The notes under the pieces are model-generated. The model searched no databases. It saw nothing but the letters and a program-made list of their open reading frames with translations, and was not told the DNA's origin. Below are positions 22,696-31,467 of a stretch of DNA of 51,967 bases, piece by piece. A program made the position numbers and the translations under genes. Within the stretch, counting starts at the first letter, position 1, and each line of letters starts with the position of its first letter. This DNA is from an uncultured Clostridia bacterium (lineage in GTDB: Bacteria > Bacillota > Clostridia > Oscillospirales > JAAYOS01): the NCBI GenBank assembly GCA_944387575.1, contig CALXFK010000069.1:1-51967 (forward strand), given 5' to 3'.

Positions 22696-23610
22696 ATGGC
22701 ATTCACTGCTAAGGATGTACAGAAGCTCCGCGAGATGACCGGAGTCGGAATGATGGACTGCAAGAAGGCGCTCACCGAGACCGACGGTGATATGGACGCC
22801 GCTATCGTATATCTCCGTGAGAAGGGTCTTGCGGCTGCTGCCAAGAAGGCAGGTCGTGTTGCGGCTGAGGGCGTAGTGCTCGCAGAGGTCGACGCGAACG
22901 GAGTTGGCGTCGTGGTAGAGGTCAACAGCGAGACCGACTTCGTCGCGAAGAACGACGAGTTCAAGAAGTTTGTTGCGGACGTTGCCGCCGTTATAGCTGA
23001 GAAGAACCCCGCCGATGTCGACGCACTGCTCACTATGCAGTATCCGGGCACCGAGCTCACCGTTGCTGACCTTCAGCGTGAAAAGGTCCTCGTCATCGGT
23101 GAGAACATCCGCGTACGCCGTTTTGCCCGTTACGAGGGCGGTGTGAACGTCAGCTACGTTCATGCGGGCGGTAAGATAGGCGTACTTGTCGGTCTTGAGG
23201 TCGAGGGTATCGACGCTGATAAGGTCACCGAGCTTGGCAAGGATATAGCCATGCAGATCGCCGCAATGAATCCGCGCTTCCTCAACCGTGACCAGGTCGA
23301 TGCGAGCACTCTCGAGTCGGAGAAGGAGATCCTCATGGCGCAGGTCGCCGAGGAGGGCAAGCCTGCGAATGTTGCCGAGAAGATAGTCGCCGGTCGTATC
23401 AACAAGTTCTACGAGGAGAACTGCCTTGTTGATCAGGCGTTCGTCAAGGAGAACAAGGTCTCGGTTCAGAAGCATATCGACGCTGTTGCGAAGGAACTTG
23501 GCGGCAAGATAGCGATAACCCGCTTTGTCCGCTTCGAGAAGGGCGAGGGTATCGAGAAGCGCAGCGACGACCTCGCGGCGGAAGTCGCGAAGATGGTCGG
23601 CGGCAACTGA
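22696..23610 (+). CDS. tsf: Translation elongation factor Ts
   Basis: 304 residues. It recycles EF-Tu by exchanging GDP for GTP. The N-terminal UBA-like domain has LREMTGVGMMDCKKALTE; the core then has VVEVNSETDFVAKNDEF, the TDF block that enters EF-Tu, and two dimerisation-like subdomains. Length is in the normal range (about 300). The ATG is preceded by GGGAGGA. A small hairpin (GCAGC-tcaac-GCTGC, 22665-22679) lies just before the SD in the rpsB-tsf gap and could adjust the ratio of the two products. Two hairpins follow the gene. Confidence 0.96.
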   Translation: MAFTAKDVQKLREMTGVGMMDCKKALTETDGDMDAAIVYLREKGLAAAAKKAGRVAAEGVVLAEVDANGVGVVVEVNSETDFVAKNDEFKKFVADVAAVIAEKNPADVDALLTMQYPGTELTVADLQREKVLVIGENIRVRRFARYEGGVNVSYVHAGGKIGVLVGLEVEGIDADKVTELGKDIAMQIAAMNPRFLNRDQVDASTLESEKEILMAQVAEEGKPANVAEKIVAGRINKFYEENCLVDQAFVKENKVSVQKHIDAVAKELGGKIAITRFVRFEKGEGIEKRSDDLAAEVAKMVGGN

Positions 23611-23653
23611 GAAGCCGGTTAATCAGGCGCAAAGCAATTGAAAAAACTTTGCA

Positions 23654-23680
23654 GGGGGAACCGTTATAGGTTCCCCCTTT
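23654..23680 (+). terminator. Terminator of rpsB-tsf
   Basis: GGGGGAACC (23654-23662) pairs with GGTTCCCCC (23669-23677) around a 6-base loop, followed by TTT. It lies 44 bases past the tsf stop. Confidence 0.8.
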
Positions 23681-23686
23681 ATGTTG

Positions 23687-23716
23687 ACACCCCGCGAACG
23701 GAAGTTCGCGGGGTGT
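23687..23716 (-). terminator. Terminator of gluQ
   Basis: ACACCCCGCGAAC (23687-23699) pairs perfectly with GTTCGCGGGGTGT (23704-23716) around a 4-base loop (GGAA on the plus strand). It sits seven bases past the gluQ stop. The T tract is poor on both strands, so stem strength must do the work. Confidence 0.7.
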
Positions 23717-23723
23717 TCTCGGT

Positions 23724-24710
23724 TTAAATATTACAAATCGGAGTTCGGTCTGTCTGCCCGTCGAGCGCTGGGAGGTCCTGCATCACAATGTCATCTGCCG
23801 GAATATTTCCCCGGCAATACGCTTTGACAAGCTCCGACGGGGTAACCGGTTCAGGGGACGGGCAGAGCCCGAGAAGCCACGCCGTCATTCCGACGATCTG
23901 AGCGGGAGACATTGTCTGGAGCAGTGCTCCAAGTTCGAGCGAACGTTCGCGCTTAGAGAGACGGCGTCCGTCCGGCGCAAGCAGCAGAGGGATGTGCATA
24001 TATTCCGGCGCGGATACGCCAAGCAGCCCAAAAAGCCAAATCTGACGTGGGGTGGAGGACACAAGATCGCGTCCACGAACGACCTGTGTAACATTCTGGG
24101 CGGCGTCATCTGCAACAACGGCGAGCTGATATGCCCAGCCTCCGTCAGAACGGCGTAAAATGAAGTCACCGCAGTCACGCGCAAGGTTTTCGTATATTCG
24201 ACCGAGTCGTAGATCGGTAAATTCCAAATATGCGTCCGGAACCTCGATGCGAAGTGCGGGTGTGCGCTTTTGTCGAAGTGATGCCCGCTCCTCTGCGGTC
24301 AGATCGCGGCACCTGCCGGAGTATACCGGAGATGCGGAGTGTGGTGCATTTGCGTCAGGGTCGGGAATATGGGCAGGCTGCGCATGAAGCTCTGCGCGCG
24401 AGCAAAAGCACTCATATATGTTCGCACGCTTACCGAGCTGTGTGATAATTCCGGCATAATAGTCTCCGCGTGTGCTCTGATACAGAGGTTTGCCGTCATA
24501 GTCAAAACCGAGCATTTCCAGGTCGCGCAGGAGACGGTCAGTGTATTCCGGACGGCAGCGTTCCCGATCCAGGTCCTCTATGCGCAGAACGAATTCTCCG
24601 CCGGCGCTCCTGGCTTCGAGCCATGCGATGAGCAGCGCGGCGAGGTTGCCGAGGTGCATTCTTCCGCTCGGGGTGGGCGCGAACCGACCGCGCAAAATAT
24701 GATCACTCAT
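23724..24710 (-). CDS. gluQ: Glutamyl-Q tRNA(Asp) synthetase
   Basis: 328 residues, a truncated glutamyl-tRNA synthetase that lacks the anticodon-binding domain. It adds glutamate to queuosine at position 34 of tRNA(Asp). Features are GRFAPTPSGRMHLGN (HIGH motif as HLGN, about 19-22), RIEDLDRER, a zinc-site pattern YECFCSRAE followed by VYSGRCR, AYQLAVVADDAAQNVTQVVRGRDLV, and the KMSKS loop as RRLSKRE. ATG 24710 is chosen because AGGAG stands 6 bases upstream and the family starts near this point; an open frame to 24791 runs into the promoter. The C-terminus is slightly longer than in the E. coli enzyme. No queuosine synthesis gene is in the window. Confidence 0.9.
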   Translation of the reverse strand: MSDHILRGRFAPTPSGRMHLGNLAALLIAWLEARSAGGEFVLRIEDLDRERCRPEYTDRLLRDLEMLGFDYDGKPLYQSTRGDYYAGIITQLGKRANIYECFCSRAELHAQPAHIPDPDANAPHSASPVYSGRCRDLTAEERASLRQKRTPALRIEVPDAYLEFTDLRLGRIYENLARDCGDFILRRSDGGWAYQLAVVADDAAQNVTQVVRGRDLVSSTPRQIWLFGLLGVSAPEYMHIPLLLAPDGRRLSKRERSLELGALLQTMSPAQIVGMTAWLLGLCPSPEPVTPSELVKAYCRGNIPADDIVMQDLPALDGQTDRTPICNI

Positions 24711-24762
24711 ACGCTGCTCCTGCATGTGAAGGCGCACCATGCGCCGCCTGATATTTGATGAA

Positions 24763-24791
24763 AATATAGCAGAGCTCGCCTTTATTGTCAA
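24763..24791 (-). promoter_or_regulatory. Promoter of gluQ
   Basis: On the minus strand TTGACA (24791-24786, consensus) and TATATT (24768-24763) are 17 bases apart. The leader of about 45 bases includes a GGCGC-accat-GCGCC hairpin (24731-24745). Confidence 0.8.
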
Positions 24792-24869
24792 TACGGCGGG
24801 GAGAGCACGGAGCGGACCGTATCTGCGGTTACGGCGCGGTAAGGGGAGTATTTTTGCATAATAAAATCG

Positions 24870-24907
24870 TGTACACGGTGTACATGGCGGTTGGTGTGTG
24901 ATATAAT
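24870..24907 (+). promoter_or_regulatory. Promoter with palindromic operator, lipoprotein operon
   Basis: A perfect palindrome, TGTACAC-g-GTGTACA (24870-24884), overlaps a -35-like box TGTACA (24879-24884). After 17 bases comes a perfect TATAAT (24902-24907). Transcription would start about six or seven bases later, at or next to the A of the ATG at 24914, so the message would have no leader. No SD exists before that ATG, which agrees. A repressor bound to the palindrome would block the polymerase. Confidence 0.7.
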
Positions 24908-24913
24908 AAAACC

Positions 24914-26302
24914 ATGTATGCTTTAATTAGAAAAATTGCGCTTATATGTTTGACGGCTGCGGTCGCGTTCTACTGCACAGGGTGCGGCATGTTTGGAGAT
25001 CTTACCGCGGACGGGCTGTTTGCGGCACCCCGTACAGCCGCGCGTTTTGATGGGCTCTACCAGCAGGTCGATAAGATAATAGGCTCGGGGGCAGAGTATT
25101 CATCACCGACTTCGGGGTCGAACCGTCAGTCTATCCAGTTTGAGGATATTGACGGAGATGGCTTGCAGGAGGCGGTGGTATTTCTGCGCACCGGGGACGA
25201 GATACCGCTTATGCTCTGTATTTTCAGACAGAGCGGTCCAGAAGATGAGCCTGAGTATACTCCGGTCGGTTCTGTGAAGCTGGAGGGAAGTTCGTTTGAC
25301 AGCGTGTTTTATTACGACCTCAACGGGTGTGGCGCCAAGGAAATCGTGGTGTGCTGCTCGCTCGGTACGGGGTTGCCACGCGCTCTATCTATCCTCGAGT
25401 GGGACGGCAGTGAGGTGAGTACATCGCTCAGCGTGAGCTGCGCGCAATATACCCTGTACGACCTTAATTCCGACGGAATGAGCGAGCTTGTCGTGTCGAG
25501 GTATGACCCGGACTCGATGAGCGGAGTTGTGGAGACATATATGCACAGCGGGGTCGAGTTTACGCTCTATGACAGCGTCTCGCTTTCGCATGGTATCGAC
25601 AGCATTTCACAGATGCGAACAGGGTGTATTCTCTACGGAGTGCCGGCGGTGTTTGTGACAAGTTCCTGCGACCAGCGGAGCGGGACAATCGTAGATATAG
25701 TCGCGTTCCGGCTCGGCAGTCTTACGAATATCACGCTAGACGAGGAGACTGGCAGAAGTGCGAAGCTGACCTCGACGCAGTCGGTGGCAATAACCGACAT
25801 AGGAAACGACGGAGCGCTTGACATCCCTTATACAGACGAGATATTGTGGGAGAACTTCGCGGGCAATGCGGTATACTGGCGGACTGAGTGGCAGAGCTAT
25901 CGCCTTGATGGTGTGCCGGAGCAGACGTACGAGACGATAAATTCGAGCGACTGGTATTTCCTTCTGCCCGACTCATACGGTGACGAGATCGTGTTTGAAC
26001 AGCGGGACGTCGTGCAGGGGGAGCATGCGATCACGTTTTCGGTTCAGGTCGAGGATGAGAACGGAGACAAGGCGCTGTACAGTATCATGGCGATTTATGT
26101 GCTTGTGGGGGAAAACCGCGAGGACAGGAGCGAGATAGCTGGCCGGTTTGTCATAGACACTGCGGAGACACGCACGACTAGCGGAACGATATATGCGGCT
26201 CGTATTTTCGAGCTTCCGAAGGAGCTCGACAGGTACGCGATAACGCAGGAGGAAATAATCGAGCGTTTTCACCTTTTCGCACAGGAGTGGAACATAAACT
26301 GA
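24914..26302 (+). CDS. Lipoprotein with FG-GAP/EF-hand-like repeats, unknown function
   Basis: 462 residues. The signal peptide ends in a lipobox-like CTGC (Cys24), so a lipid-anchored surface protein is predicted. The rest contains repeated acidic loops, DIDGDGLQE (78), DLNGCGAKE (135), DLNSDGMSE (183) and DIGNDGALD (295), each followed by a hydrophobic strand and spaced about 50-56 residues apart or twice that. This is the look of FG-GAP/VCBS beta-propeller blades, often calcium-binding. ATG 24914 is the only start that gives a whole signal peptide. The gene is followed after 13 bases by a response regulator and kinase gene, so it may be the surface sensor or a target of that system. The lipobox has Cys where Leu is usual. 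Confidence 0.8.
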   Translation: MYALIRKIALICLTAAVAFYCTGCGMFGDLTADGLFAAPRTAARFDGLYQQVDKIIGSGAEYSSPTSGSNRQSIQFEDIDGDGLQEAVVFLRTGDEIPLMLCIFRQSGPEDEPEYTPVGSVKLEGSSFDSVFYYDLNGCGAKEIVVCCSLGTGLPRALSILEWDGSEVSTSLSVSCAQYTLYDLNSDGMSELVVSRYDPDSMSGVVETYMHSGVEFTLYDSVSLSHGIDSISQMRTGCILYGVPAVFVTSSCDQRSGTIVDIVAFRLGSLTNITLDEETGRSAKLTSTQSVAITDIGNDGALDIPYTDEILWENFAGNAVYWRTEWQSYRLDGVPEQTYETINSSDWYFLLPDSYGDEIVFEQRDVVQGEHAITFSVQVEDENGDKALYSIMAIYVLVGENREDRSEIAGRFVIDTAETRTTSGTIYAARIFELPKELDRYAITQEEIIERFHLFAQEWNIN

Positions 26303-26315
26303 CAAGGAGCTTGAG

Positions 26316-27002
26316 ATGCGAAAAATTCTTGTTCTAGAGGATAACGAGTCTATTCGCGGCTTTGTTGTTATTAACTTGCAGCGCGCGGGCTACGAGGTGC
26401 TCGAAGCGGAGACTGGTGAGCAGGCTCTGGAAATAGTGGAGGCTACGCCGGACATTTCGGTGGCGTTGCTCGACCTGATGCTTCCCGGGATTGACGGTTT
26501 TGAGGTGTGCCGCAGGATCCGCGCAAACAATCGAAATATCGGCATCATAATGCTCACCGCGCGAACGCAGGAGACGGACAAGGTCACCGGTCTCATGACT
26601 GGTGCGGACGACTATGTCACAAAGCCGTTTTCCACGACCGAGCTTATTGCGAGGATAGACGCGGTGTGCCGCCGAGTAGGAACGGATGAGGGAAATTCTG
26701 CAAACGAGCTGCACCGTGGTCCGTTTTTGCTGAATATGCAGACGCGAGCACTGAGTAAGGCGGGCATCCGGGTGAAGCTCACGCAGGTCGAATACGCGAT
26801 AATGAAGCTCTTCATGGAAAACCCAGACAGAGCGTTGTCGCGCGAAGAGATACTCAGCAGCGTTTGGGGCAGGGATTACTTCGGTGAGCTAAAGATAGTG
26901 GATGTAAACGTTCGGCGGCTGCGCATGAAGATAGAGGACGACCCACGCGAACCTGAGTTTATAACCACAGTTTGGGGATATGGCTACAAATGGGGAAAAT
27001 AA
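26316..27002 (+). CDS. Response regulator, OmpR/PhoB family
   Basis: 228 residues: a receiver domain with VLEDNE, phosphoacceptor Asp53 in ALLDLMLPGIDGF, MLTART and the KPF switch block in YVTKPFS, then a winged-helix domain (about 130-228) with the C-terminal wing TTVWGYGYKWG. The ATG has AAGGAG at 6-bp spacing. The gene lies between the lipoprotein and the kinase, and the kinase start lies inside its last codons. It probably controls its own operon or envelope genes; the 24870-24884 palindrome is not a typical direct-repeat site for this family, so another regulator may act there. Confidence 0.93.
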   Translation: MRKILVLEDNESIRGFVVINLQRAGYEVLEAETGEQALEIVEATPDISVALLDLMLPGIDGFEVCRRIRANNRNIGIIMLTARTQETDKVTGLMTGADDYVTKPFSTTELIARIDAVCRRVGTDEGNSANELHRGPFLLNMQTRALSKAGIRVKLTQVEYAIMKLFMENPDRALSREEILSSVWGRDYFGELKIVDVNVRRLRMKIEDDPREPEFITTVWGYGYKWGK

Positions 27003-28444
27003 GGACCTGGTTTGCGCGAAAAAACGAAGGTGGTCATCGTAAGTTTGTTGGAGGTATCAAACGGCGGTGGCTGATAAACAGCGTTGGTATATCCGCGCTT
27101 GTATTGCTCCTTGCGGCTATACTTGTGTCGGTCATCGTTTCAAATTATTATTACAACAGCGTACACACGACGCTTGCACAGCTTGCGCAGTCGACTTCGC
27201 GGTACTTCAACCGCTTCCTGAGCTCCAGTTACAGCGAATTTTATTCCAGTGCAAAGACGTATGCAGAGGAGTACGCGGAGAAGAATCTGGTCGAGATCCA
27301 GTTCATTAACCTGAACGGACGTGTGAATATTTCTACCGCAGGAATGATAAGCGGTGTCACGCCGGGTACGTCGGACATAAGCGATGCGCTCTCGACCGGG
27401 AAAACCGCCGACTATGTCGGGCGGGACCGGCTCACCGGTGAACGGATAATGGCTGTGAGCTGTCCACTTGTGTACGGACAGGGTCGGACTATCGGAGTTG
27501 TAAGATGTATTACGAGTCTGCGGATAGTGGATGCGAAGGTGCTGTCGGTCACGCTTGTGTGTTTTGCGGCGGCGGCGGGGATCATGTGCCTTGTCATATT
27601 TTCAAATCTCTTTTTTATACGCTCTATAGTTAAACCTGTCGCCGAAATAACAGCGATTGCAAGTAAAATATCGCAGGGAAGTTATGGGGCGCAGATAGAG
27701 AAGGGGTTTGATGATGAGATAGGCGAGCTCCGTGACACGATAAACAACATGTCGCTGGAACTGTCAAACGCGGAGCGGATGAAAAATGAGTTTATTTCGT
27801 CGGTATCGCACGAGTTGCGTACCCCTCTCACCGCTATATCCGGGTGGGGAGAGACGATACTCTACACCGAGGATCCGGAGGAGATAAAGCGCGGCGTTGC
27901 CGTAATGCTGCGCGAGACGCGGAGACTCAGCTCGCTTGTCGAAGAGCTCCTTGAGTTTACGGCGCTCGAGGGCGGGCGGCTGAAGATGCATATGGAGCCG
28001 ATGGACCCGGCGGCGGAGCTTGAGGACGTCGTGTACCTGTATGCGGATACGCTCTCAAAGAGAGGCATAAAACTTGCGTACAGCTCGGATGACGAAATCC
28101 CAATAATAACCGGCGACGCGGAGCGTTTGCGCCAGGTATTCTATAACATAATTGACAATGCGGCAAAACACGGCGGAGACGGTGGCAGGATCGACGTCGC
28201 TATCCGGTTCGACGGGGAGTTTGTCCTGGTATCGGTGCGCGACTACGGCGCGGGGATACCGGAAGAGGACCTTCCACACGTGAAAAAGAAATTTTACCGC
28301 GGTTCATCTCAGGAGCGTGGCAATGGTATCGGTCTTGCGGTAGCAAGCGAAATCGTCGATAGACACGGAGGCGAGCTGATAATAGAAAATGCGGAAGGCG
28401 GCGGTGCCGTTGTGACGATAAAACTGCCGCTCACGCTCGGTTAG
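26990..28444 (+). CDS. Sensor histidine kinase with extracytoplasmic domain and HAMP
   Basis: 484 residues. Helix 1 lies at about 29-51 and an outside domain at about 52-180 with a Cache/PAS-like look. Helix 2 is at about 185-210, and HAMP at 210-262 (KPVAEITAIASKISQGSY). The phosphoacceptor is His274 in SVSHELRTPLTAISGW. The ATPase domain has FYNIIDNAAKHGG, DYGAGIPEEDLPHVKKKFYRG and NGIGLAVASEIV. ATG 26990 overlaps the regulator gene by 13 bases and has GGGGA at about 11-bp spacing; TTG 26972 is possible but adds only six residues. Two mid-outside Cys residues (158, 173) could form a disulfide. It ends in TAG, and the next gene is in the same frame. Confidence 0.92.
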   Translation: MGKIRTWFARKNEGGHRKFVGGIKRRWLINSVGISALVLLLAAILVSVIVSNYYYNSVHTTLAQLAQSTSRYFNRFLSSSYSEFYSSAKTYAEEYAEKNLVEIQFINLNGRVNISTAGMISGVTPGTSDISDALSTGKTADYVGRDRLTGERIMAVSCPLVYGQGRTIGVVRCITSLRIVDAKVLSVTLVCFAAAAGIMCLVIFSNLFFIRSIVKPVAEITAIASKISQGSYGAQIEKGFDDEIGELRDTINNMSLELSNAERMKNEFISSVSHELRTPLTAISGWGETILYTEDPEEIKRGVAVMLRETRRLSSLVEELLEFTALEGGRLKMHMEPMDPAAELEDVVYLYADTLSKRGIKLAYSSDDEIPIITGDAERLRQVFYNIIDNAAKHGGDGGRIDVAIRFDGEFVLVSVRDYGAGIPEEDLPHVKKKFYRGSSQERGNGIGLAVASEIVDRHGGELIIENAEGGGAVVTIKLPLTLG

Positions 28445-28477
28445 GTCGGTTTGCCAAAGAGGAAAGGTTTTAAAGAG

Positions 28478-29413
28478 ATGTCAGAAAAATTCCGTACTTC
28501 AATAGGCGGTCAGGCGCTGGTAGAGGGAGTAATGATGCGCGGACCGGACAAGGTGTCGGTGGTGGTGCGAAAGCCGGATGGCGAGCTCTATGTTGACACG
28601 CATCCCTACGTGCCGATAACGAAGAAATACAAGATCTGCGGGCTTCCGTTCATTCGCGGAATATTTGTGTTTGGAAGCTCGATGAAGGTAGGAGTCTCGT
28701 CGCTGATGAAGTCGGCGGAGTTTGTAGACGACAGCGCTGACGAGGAGAAGGGAAAGTTCACGCAGTGGGCGGAGCGAACTTTCGGCGAAAAGACAATAAA
28801 CGCAATTATAAGCGCGGTTGCAATAGTGCTCGGCGTTGCGTTGCCGATAGGTCTTTTTATTCTGCTACCGACGCTGCTTGCGGGACTTCTCGGGCAGTGG
28901 ATAGGTTCAGGGATAGGCAGGAGCCTGCTTGAGGGCGTGCTGCGTATAGCGGTTTTCGTGCTTTACCTGAAACTGGTGTCGCTCATGTCGGACATGAAGA
29001 GGGTGTTCAGCTACCACGGCGCGGAGCACAAGTCGATACACTGCTACGAGGCCGGGGAGGAACTCGTCCCAGAGAACATCCGAAAATTTCCACGACAGCA
29101 CCCGCGCTGCGGCACGAGTTTCCTGTTTGTGGTAATGATAATCAGCATACTCGTGTTCAGCATTGTACGCTGGGACAACGCTCTTGTGCGAATGGCGCTG
29201 AGGATAGTGCTGCTTCCGGTGGTGGTGAGCTTGAGCTACGAGATAAACTCCTGGGTGGGAAAACACGACAACGCGCTCACCCGCATCCTCCGCGCGCCGG
29301 GGCTGTGGCTCCAGGACATGACTACATGCGAGCCGGATGACTCAATGCTCGAGGTTGCGGCAAAGGCTCTCACCGAGGTGCGACCGGAAGAGGAGGGGGT
29401 GGACCACATCTAA
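28478..29413 (+). CDS. DUF1385 family membrane protein (YqhQ-like)
   Basis: 311 residues. The N-terminal block is IGGQALVEGVMMRGPDKVSVVVRKPDG, the hallmark of DUF1385; the middle has two helices (about 105-160); FSYHGAEHKSIHCYEAG and HPRCGTSFLF are the other conserved blocks, with His and Cys residues that could hold a metal. Two more helices and EINSWVGKHDN complete the family pattern. The biochemical role is unknown, although the family is nearly universal in Firmicutes and lies next to prmC, as here. ATG 28478 is chosen because GGAAAGG stands upstream; a TTG at 28451 would extend it by nine residues. The stop overlaps prmC (TAATG). Confidence 0.9.
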   Translation: MSEKFRTSIGGQALVEGVMMRGPDKVSVVVRKPDGELYVDTHPYVPITKKYKICGLPFIRGIFVFGSSMKVGVSSLMKSAEFVDDSADEEKGKFTQWAERTFGEKTINAIISAVAIVLGVALPIGLFILLPTLLAGLLGQWIGSGIGRSLLEGVLRIAVFVLYLKLVSLMSDMKRVFSYHGAEHKSIHCYEAGEELVPENIRKFPRQHPRCGTSFLFVVMIISILVFSIVRWDNALVRMALRIVLLPVVVSLSYEINSWVGKHDNALTRILRAPGLWLQDMTTCEPDDSMLEVAAKALTEVRPEEEGVDHI

Positions 29414-30294
29414 TGCCCCAAAGATATAACGACGTTTACCTGGACATCAGGCGCCGTCTGCTTCGCATTGGGGTGACGCAGCCTGAGCTCGAGGCAAGGG
29501 AGATAGTGTGTTACGCTGCAGGGAAATCCAGAAGCGAGTTCCGGCGGGACATGACCATGTACATCACACCTGAGACAGAGCGCGCCGCATATGCGCTGCT
29601 CGAGCGGCGAATGGACGGTGAACCGCTCGCGTATATAACCGGCGAGTGGGAGTTTATGGGTCACGATATAGAGATAACGAGCAGTGTACTTATCCCGCGC
29701 GCGGACACAGAGATTTTGTGTGAGAAGGCAATTGAGATGTTGCCAGACGTGCTGGAGACCGGCAGCGACATGAGTTCGGCGCGCGTACTCGACCTGTGCT
29801 GCGGCAGCGGATGCATAGGTATTTCGATCGCGCTTGCATACCCGGACAGCAGCGTGATACTTGGCGATGTGTCCTCGGCGGCACTTCAGGTCGCAAGAAG
29901 AAATATCCGACGCCACTCTCTTTCACCGCGCGTTGCGTGTGTGCAGGTGGATGCGCTGAAGCCGGCGACGATCTCGCTTGGTCATTTCGACATGATAGTC
30001 TGCAATCCGCCATATATTCCGAGCGGGGACATAGCGGGGCTCGACAGGTCGGTGCGCGACTTTGAACCGCTGCTTGCGCTTGATGGCGGGGGAGATGGTC
30101 TCGATTTCTACCGCGCGATCGCGTCCGGGTTCAAACTGATACTTAAACGCGGTGGGGTGCTCATGCTTGAGGTAGGTATCGGGCAGGCGAAGGCGGTAGA
30201 AACGATATTGCAGGAAAACGGATGGCGAGATATTGAAATATACCGCGACCTTTCAGGCGTACAGCGCGCAATCAAGTGCGGACTTATACAGTAA
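29413..30294 (+). CDS. prmC: Release factor glutamine methyltransferase
   Basis: 293 residues. It methylates the GGQ glutamine of release factors RF1 and RF2 with S-adenosylmethionine. The N-terminal helical domain contains the usual RREFRRD-like and LAYITGEWEFMG blocks with IPRADTE; the SAM site is VLDLCCGSGCIGIS, and the catalytic NPPYIP (at about 30004-30021) is intact. Length is typical. Its ATG overlaps the DUF1385 stop (TAATG). prfA, often the next gene in Firmicutes, is not adjacent; recA follows instead. Confidence 0.95.
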   Translation: MPQRYNDVYLDIRRRLLRIGVTQPELEAREIVCYAAGKSRSEFRRDMTMYITPETERAAYALLERRMDGEPLAYITGEWEFMGHDIEITSSVLIPRADTEILCEKAIEMLPDVLETGSDMSSARVLDLCCGSGCIGISIALAYPDSSVILGDVSSAALQVARRNIRRHSLSPRVACVQVDALKPATISLGHFDMIVCNPPYIPSGDIAGLDRSVRDFEPLLALDGGGDGLDFYRAIASGFKLILKRGGVLMLEVGIGQAKAVETILQENGWRDIEIYRDLSGVQRAIKCGLIQ

Positions 30295-30315
30295 ACCGAA
30301 TCAGGAGGTTTTAAT

Positions 30316-31467
30316 ATGGCAAAGGAAATAGGTGCTGAGGCAAAGAACGATCCGAAGGCTGAGGCAAGGCAGCGTGCGCTGCAAACGGCGATAGCGAACA
30401 TTGAAAAACAGTACGGAAAGAACACGGTTATGCGGCTTGGTGAGCGCAACGATATGCTCACGAGCGCGATATCCACCGGTTCTCTCTCTCTTGATATCGC
30501 GCTCGGAATAGGCGGTATCCCGCGTGGGCGGATAATTGAGATATACGGACCGGAATCTTCGGGCAAAACCACCGTTGCGCTCCACATGATAGCGGAGGCG
30601 CAGAAAGCAGGCGGCGAGGCTGCGTTTATAGATGCGGAGCACGCGCTCGACCCGAGCTATGCCGAGGCTCTCGGGGTTGACATAGACAGCCTCCTGATTT
30701 CTCAGCCGGATAGCGGCGAGCAGGCGCTCGAGGTGACCGAGGCGCTCGCTCGAAGCGGCGCGATAGACCTGATTGTGGTGGACTCGGTGGCGGCGCTCGT
30801 GCCGAAGATGGAGCTTGAAGGCATGATGGGCGACTCGTTTGTCGGACTTCATGCGCGCCTGATGAGTCAGGCGCTGCGCAAGCTCACGGCGGTCGTGTCC
30901 AAGGGGAACTGTTCGATAGTGTTTATAAATCAGCTCCGCGAGAAGGTGGGCGTGATGTACGGGAATCCGGAGGTCACCACCGGTGGTCGTGCGCTGAAGT
31001 TCTACTCGTCGGTGCGAATAGATATACGCCGCGCCGACTATATAAAGCAGGGCAGCGAAAATATCGGAAACTACACCCGCGCAAAGGTAGTAAAAAACAA
31101 GATGGCTCCTCCGTTCCGCGAGGCGTACTTCGACATAATATTCGGAGAGGGAATCTCACGAGTGAGCGAAATAGTCGAACTGGGAGAGATGATCGGTCTT
31201 GTAAGCAAGGCGGGTTCGTGGTACAGTATCGGTGATGAGCGCATAGGTCAGGGCAAGGAGAGCGCAAAGCAGTATCTGCGTGAGCATCCTGACGTAGCAG
31301 ATAAGATCGAGGCGCAGATCCGCCAGGCTGCGAAGGAGGACCCGACCATATTCTCCTCAAAGGGAAAGAAAAGCGCGCGCGCTGCGACGACTACCGTCCA
31401 GCCTAAGGGCAAGGCGTCGAGTGCAACGCCGGTCGATGTCAGCGCGGACGAATTTGAAGACGAATAA
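30316..31467 (+). CDS. recA: Recombinase RecA
   Basis: 383 residues. It forms filaments on single-stranded DNA for strand exchange and triggers SOS autocleavage. Walker A GPESSGKT is at 78-85; the MAW block is [25 protein letters not shown]; Walker B is [11 protein letters not shown]; the L2 region has [19 protein letters not shown]. The C-terminus is a Lys/Ala/Thr-rich linker ending in acidic DEFEDE, as in many RecA proteins. The SD is AGGAGG. No LexA-box-like site is seen in the 21-base gap before it, so any control must lie further upstream inside prmC or before DUF1385. recX overlaps its stop (TAATG). Confidence 0.98.
   Translation: MAKEIGAEAKNDPKAEARQRALQTAIANIEKQYGKNTVMRLGERNDMLTSAISTGSLSLDIALGIGGIPRGRIIEIYGPESSGKTTVALHMIAEAQKAGGEAAFIDAEHALDPSYAEALGVDIDSLLISQPDSGEQALEVTEALARSGAIDLIVVDSVAALVPKMELEGMMGDSFVGLHARLMSQALRKLTAVVSKGNCSIVFINQLREKVGVMYGNPEVTTGGRALKFYSSVRIDIRRADYIKQGSENIGNYTRAKVVKNKMAPPFREAYFDIIFGEGISRVSEIVELGEMIGLVSKAGSWYSIGDERIGQGKESAKQYLREHPDVADKIEAQIRQAAKEDPTIFSSKGKKSARAATTTVQPKGKASSATPVDVSADEFEDE

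Noticed and set aside
28442..28480. Kinase-DUF1385 fusion through the kinase TAG
   Set aside because: The two genes are in the same frame across TAG, but an SD and an ATG at 28478 start a normal DUF1385 protein, and the kinase is complete.
30290..30316. LexA box directly upstream of recA
   Set aside because: The 21-base gap holds only the SD region and no palindromic GAAC-GTTC or CGAAC-type site.
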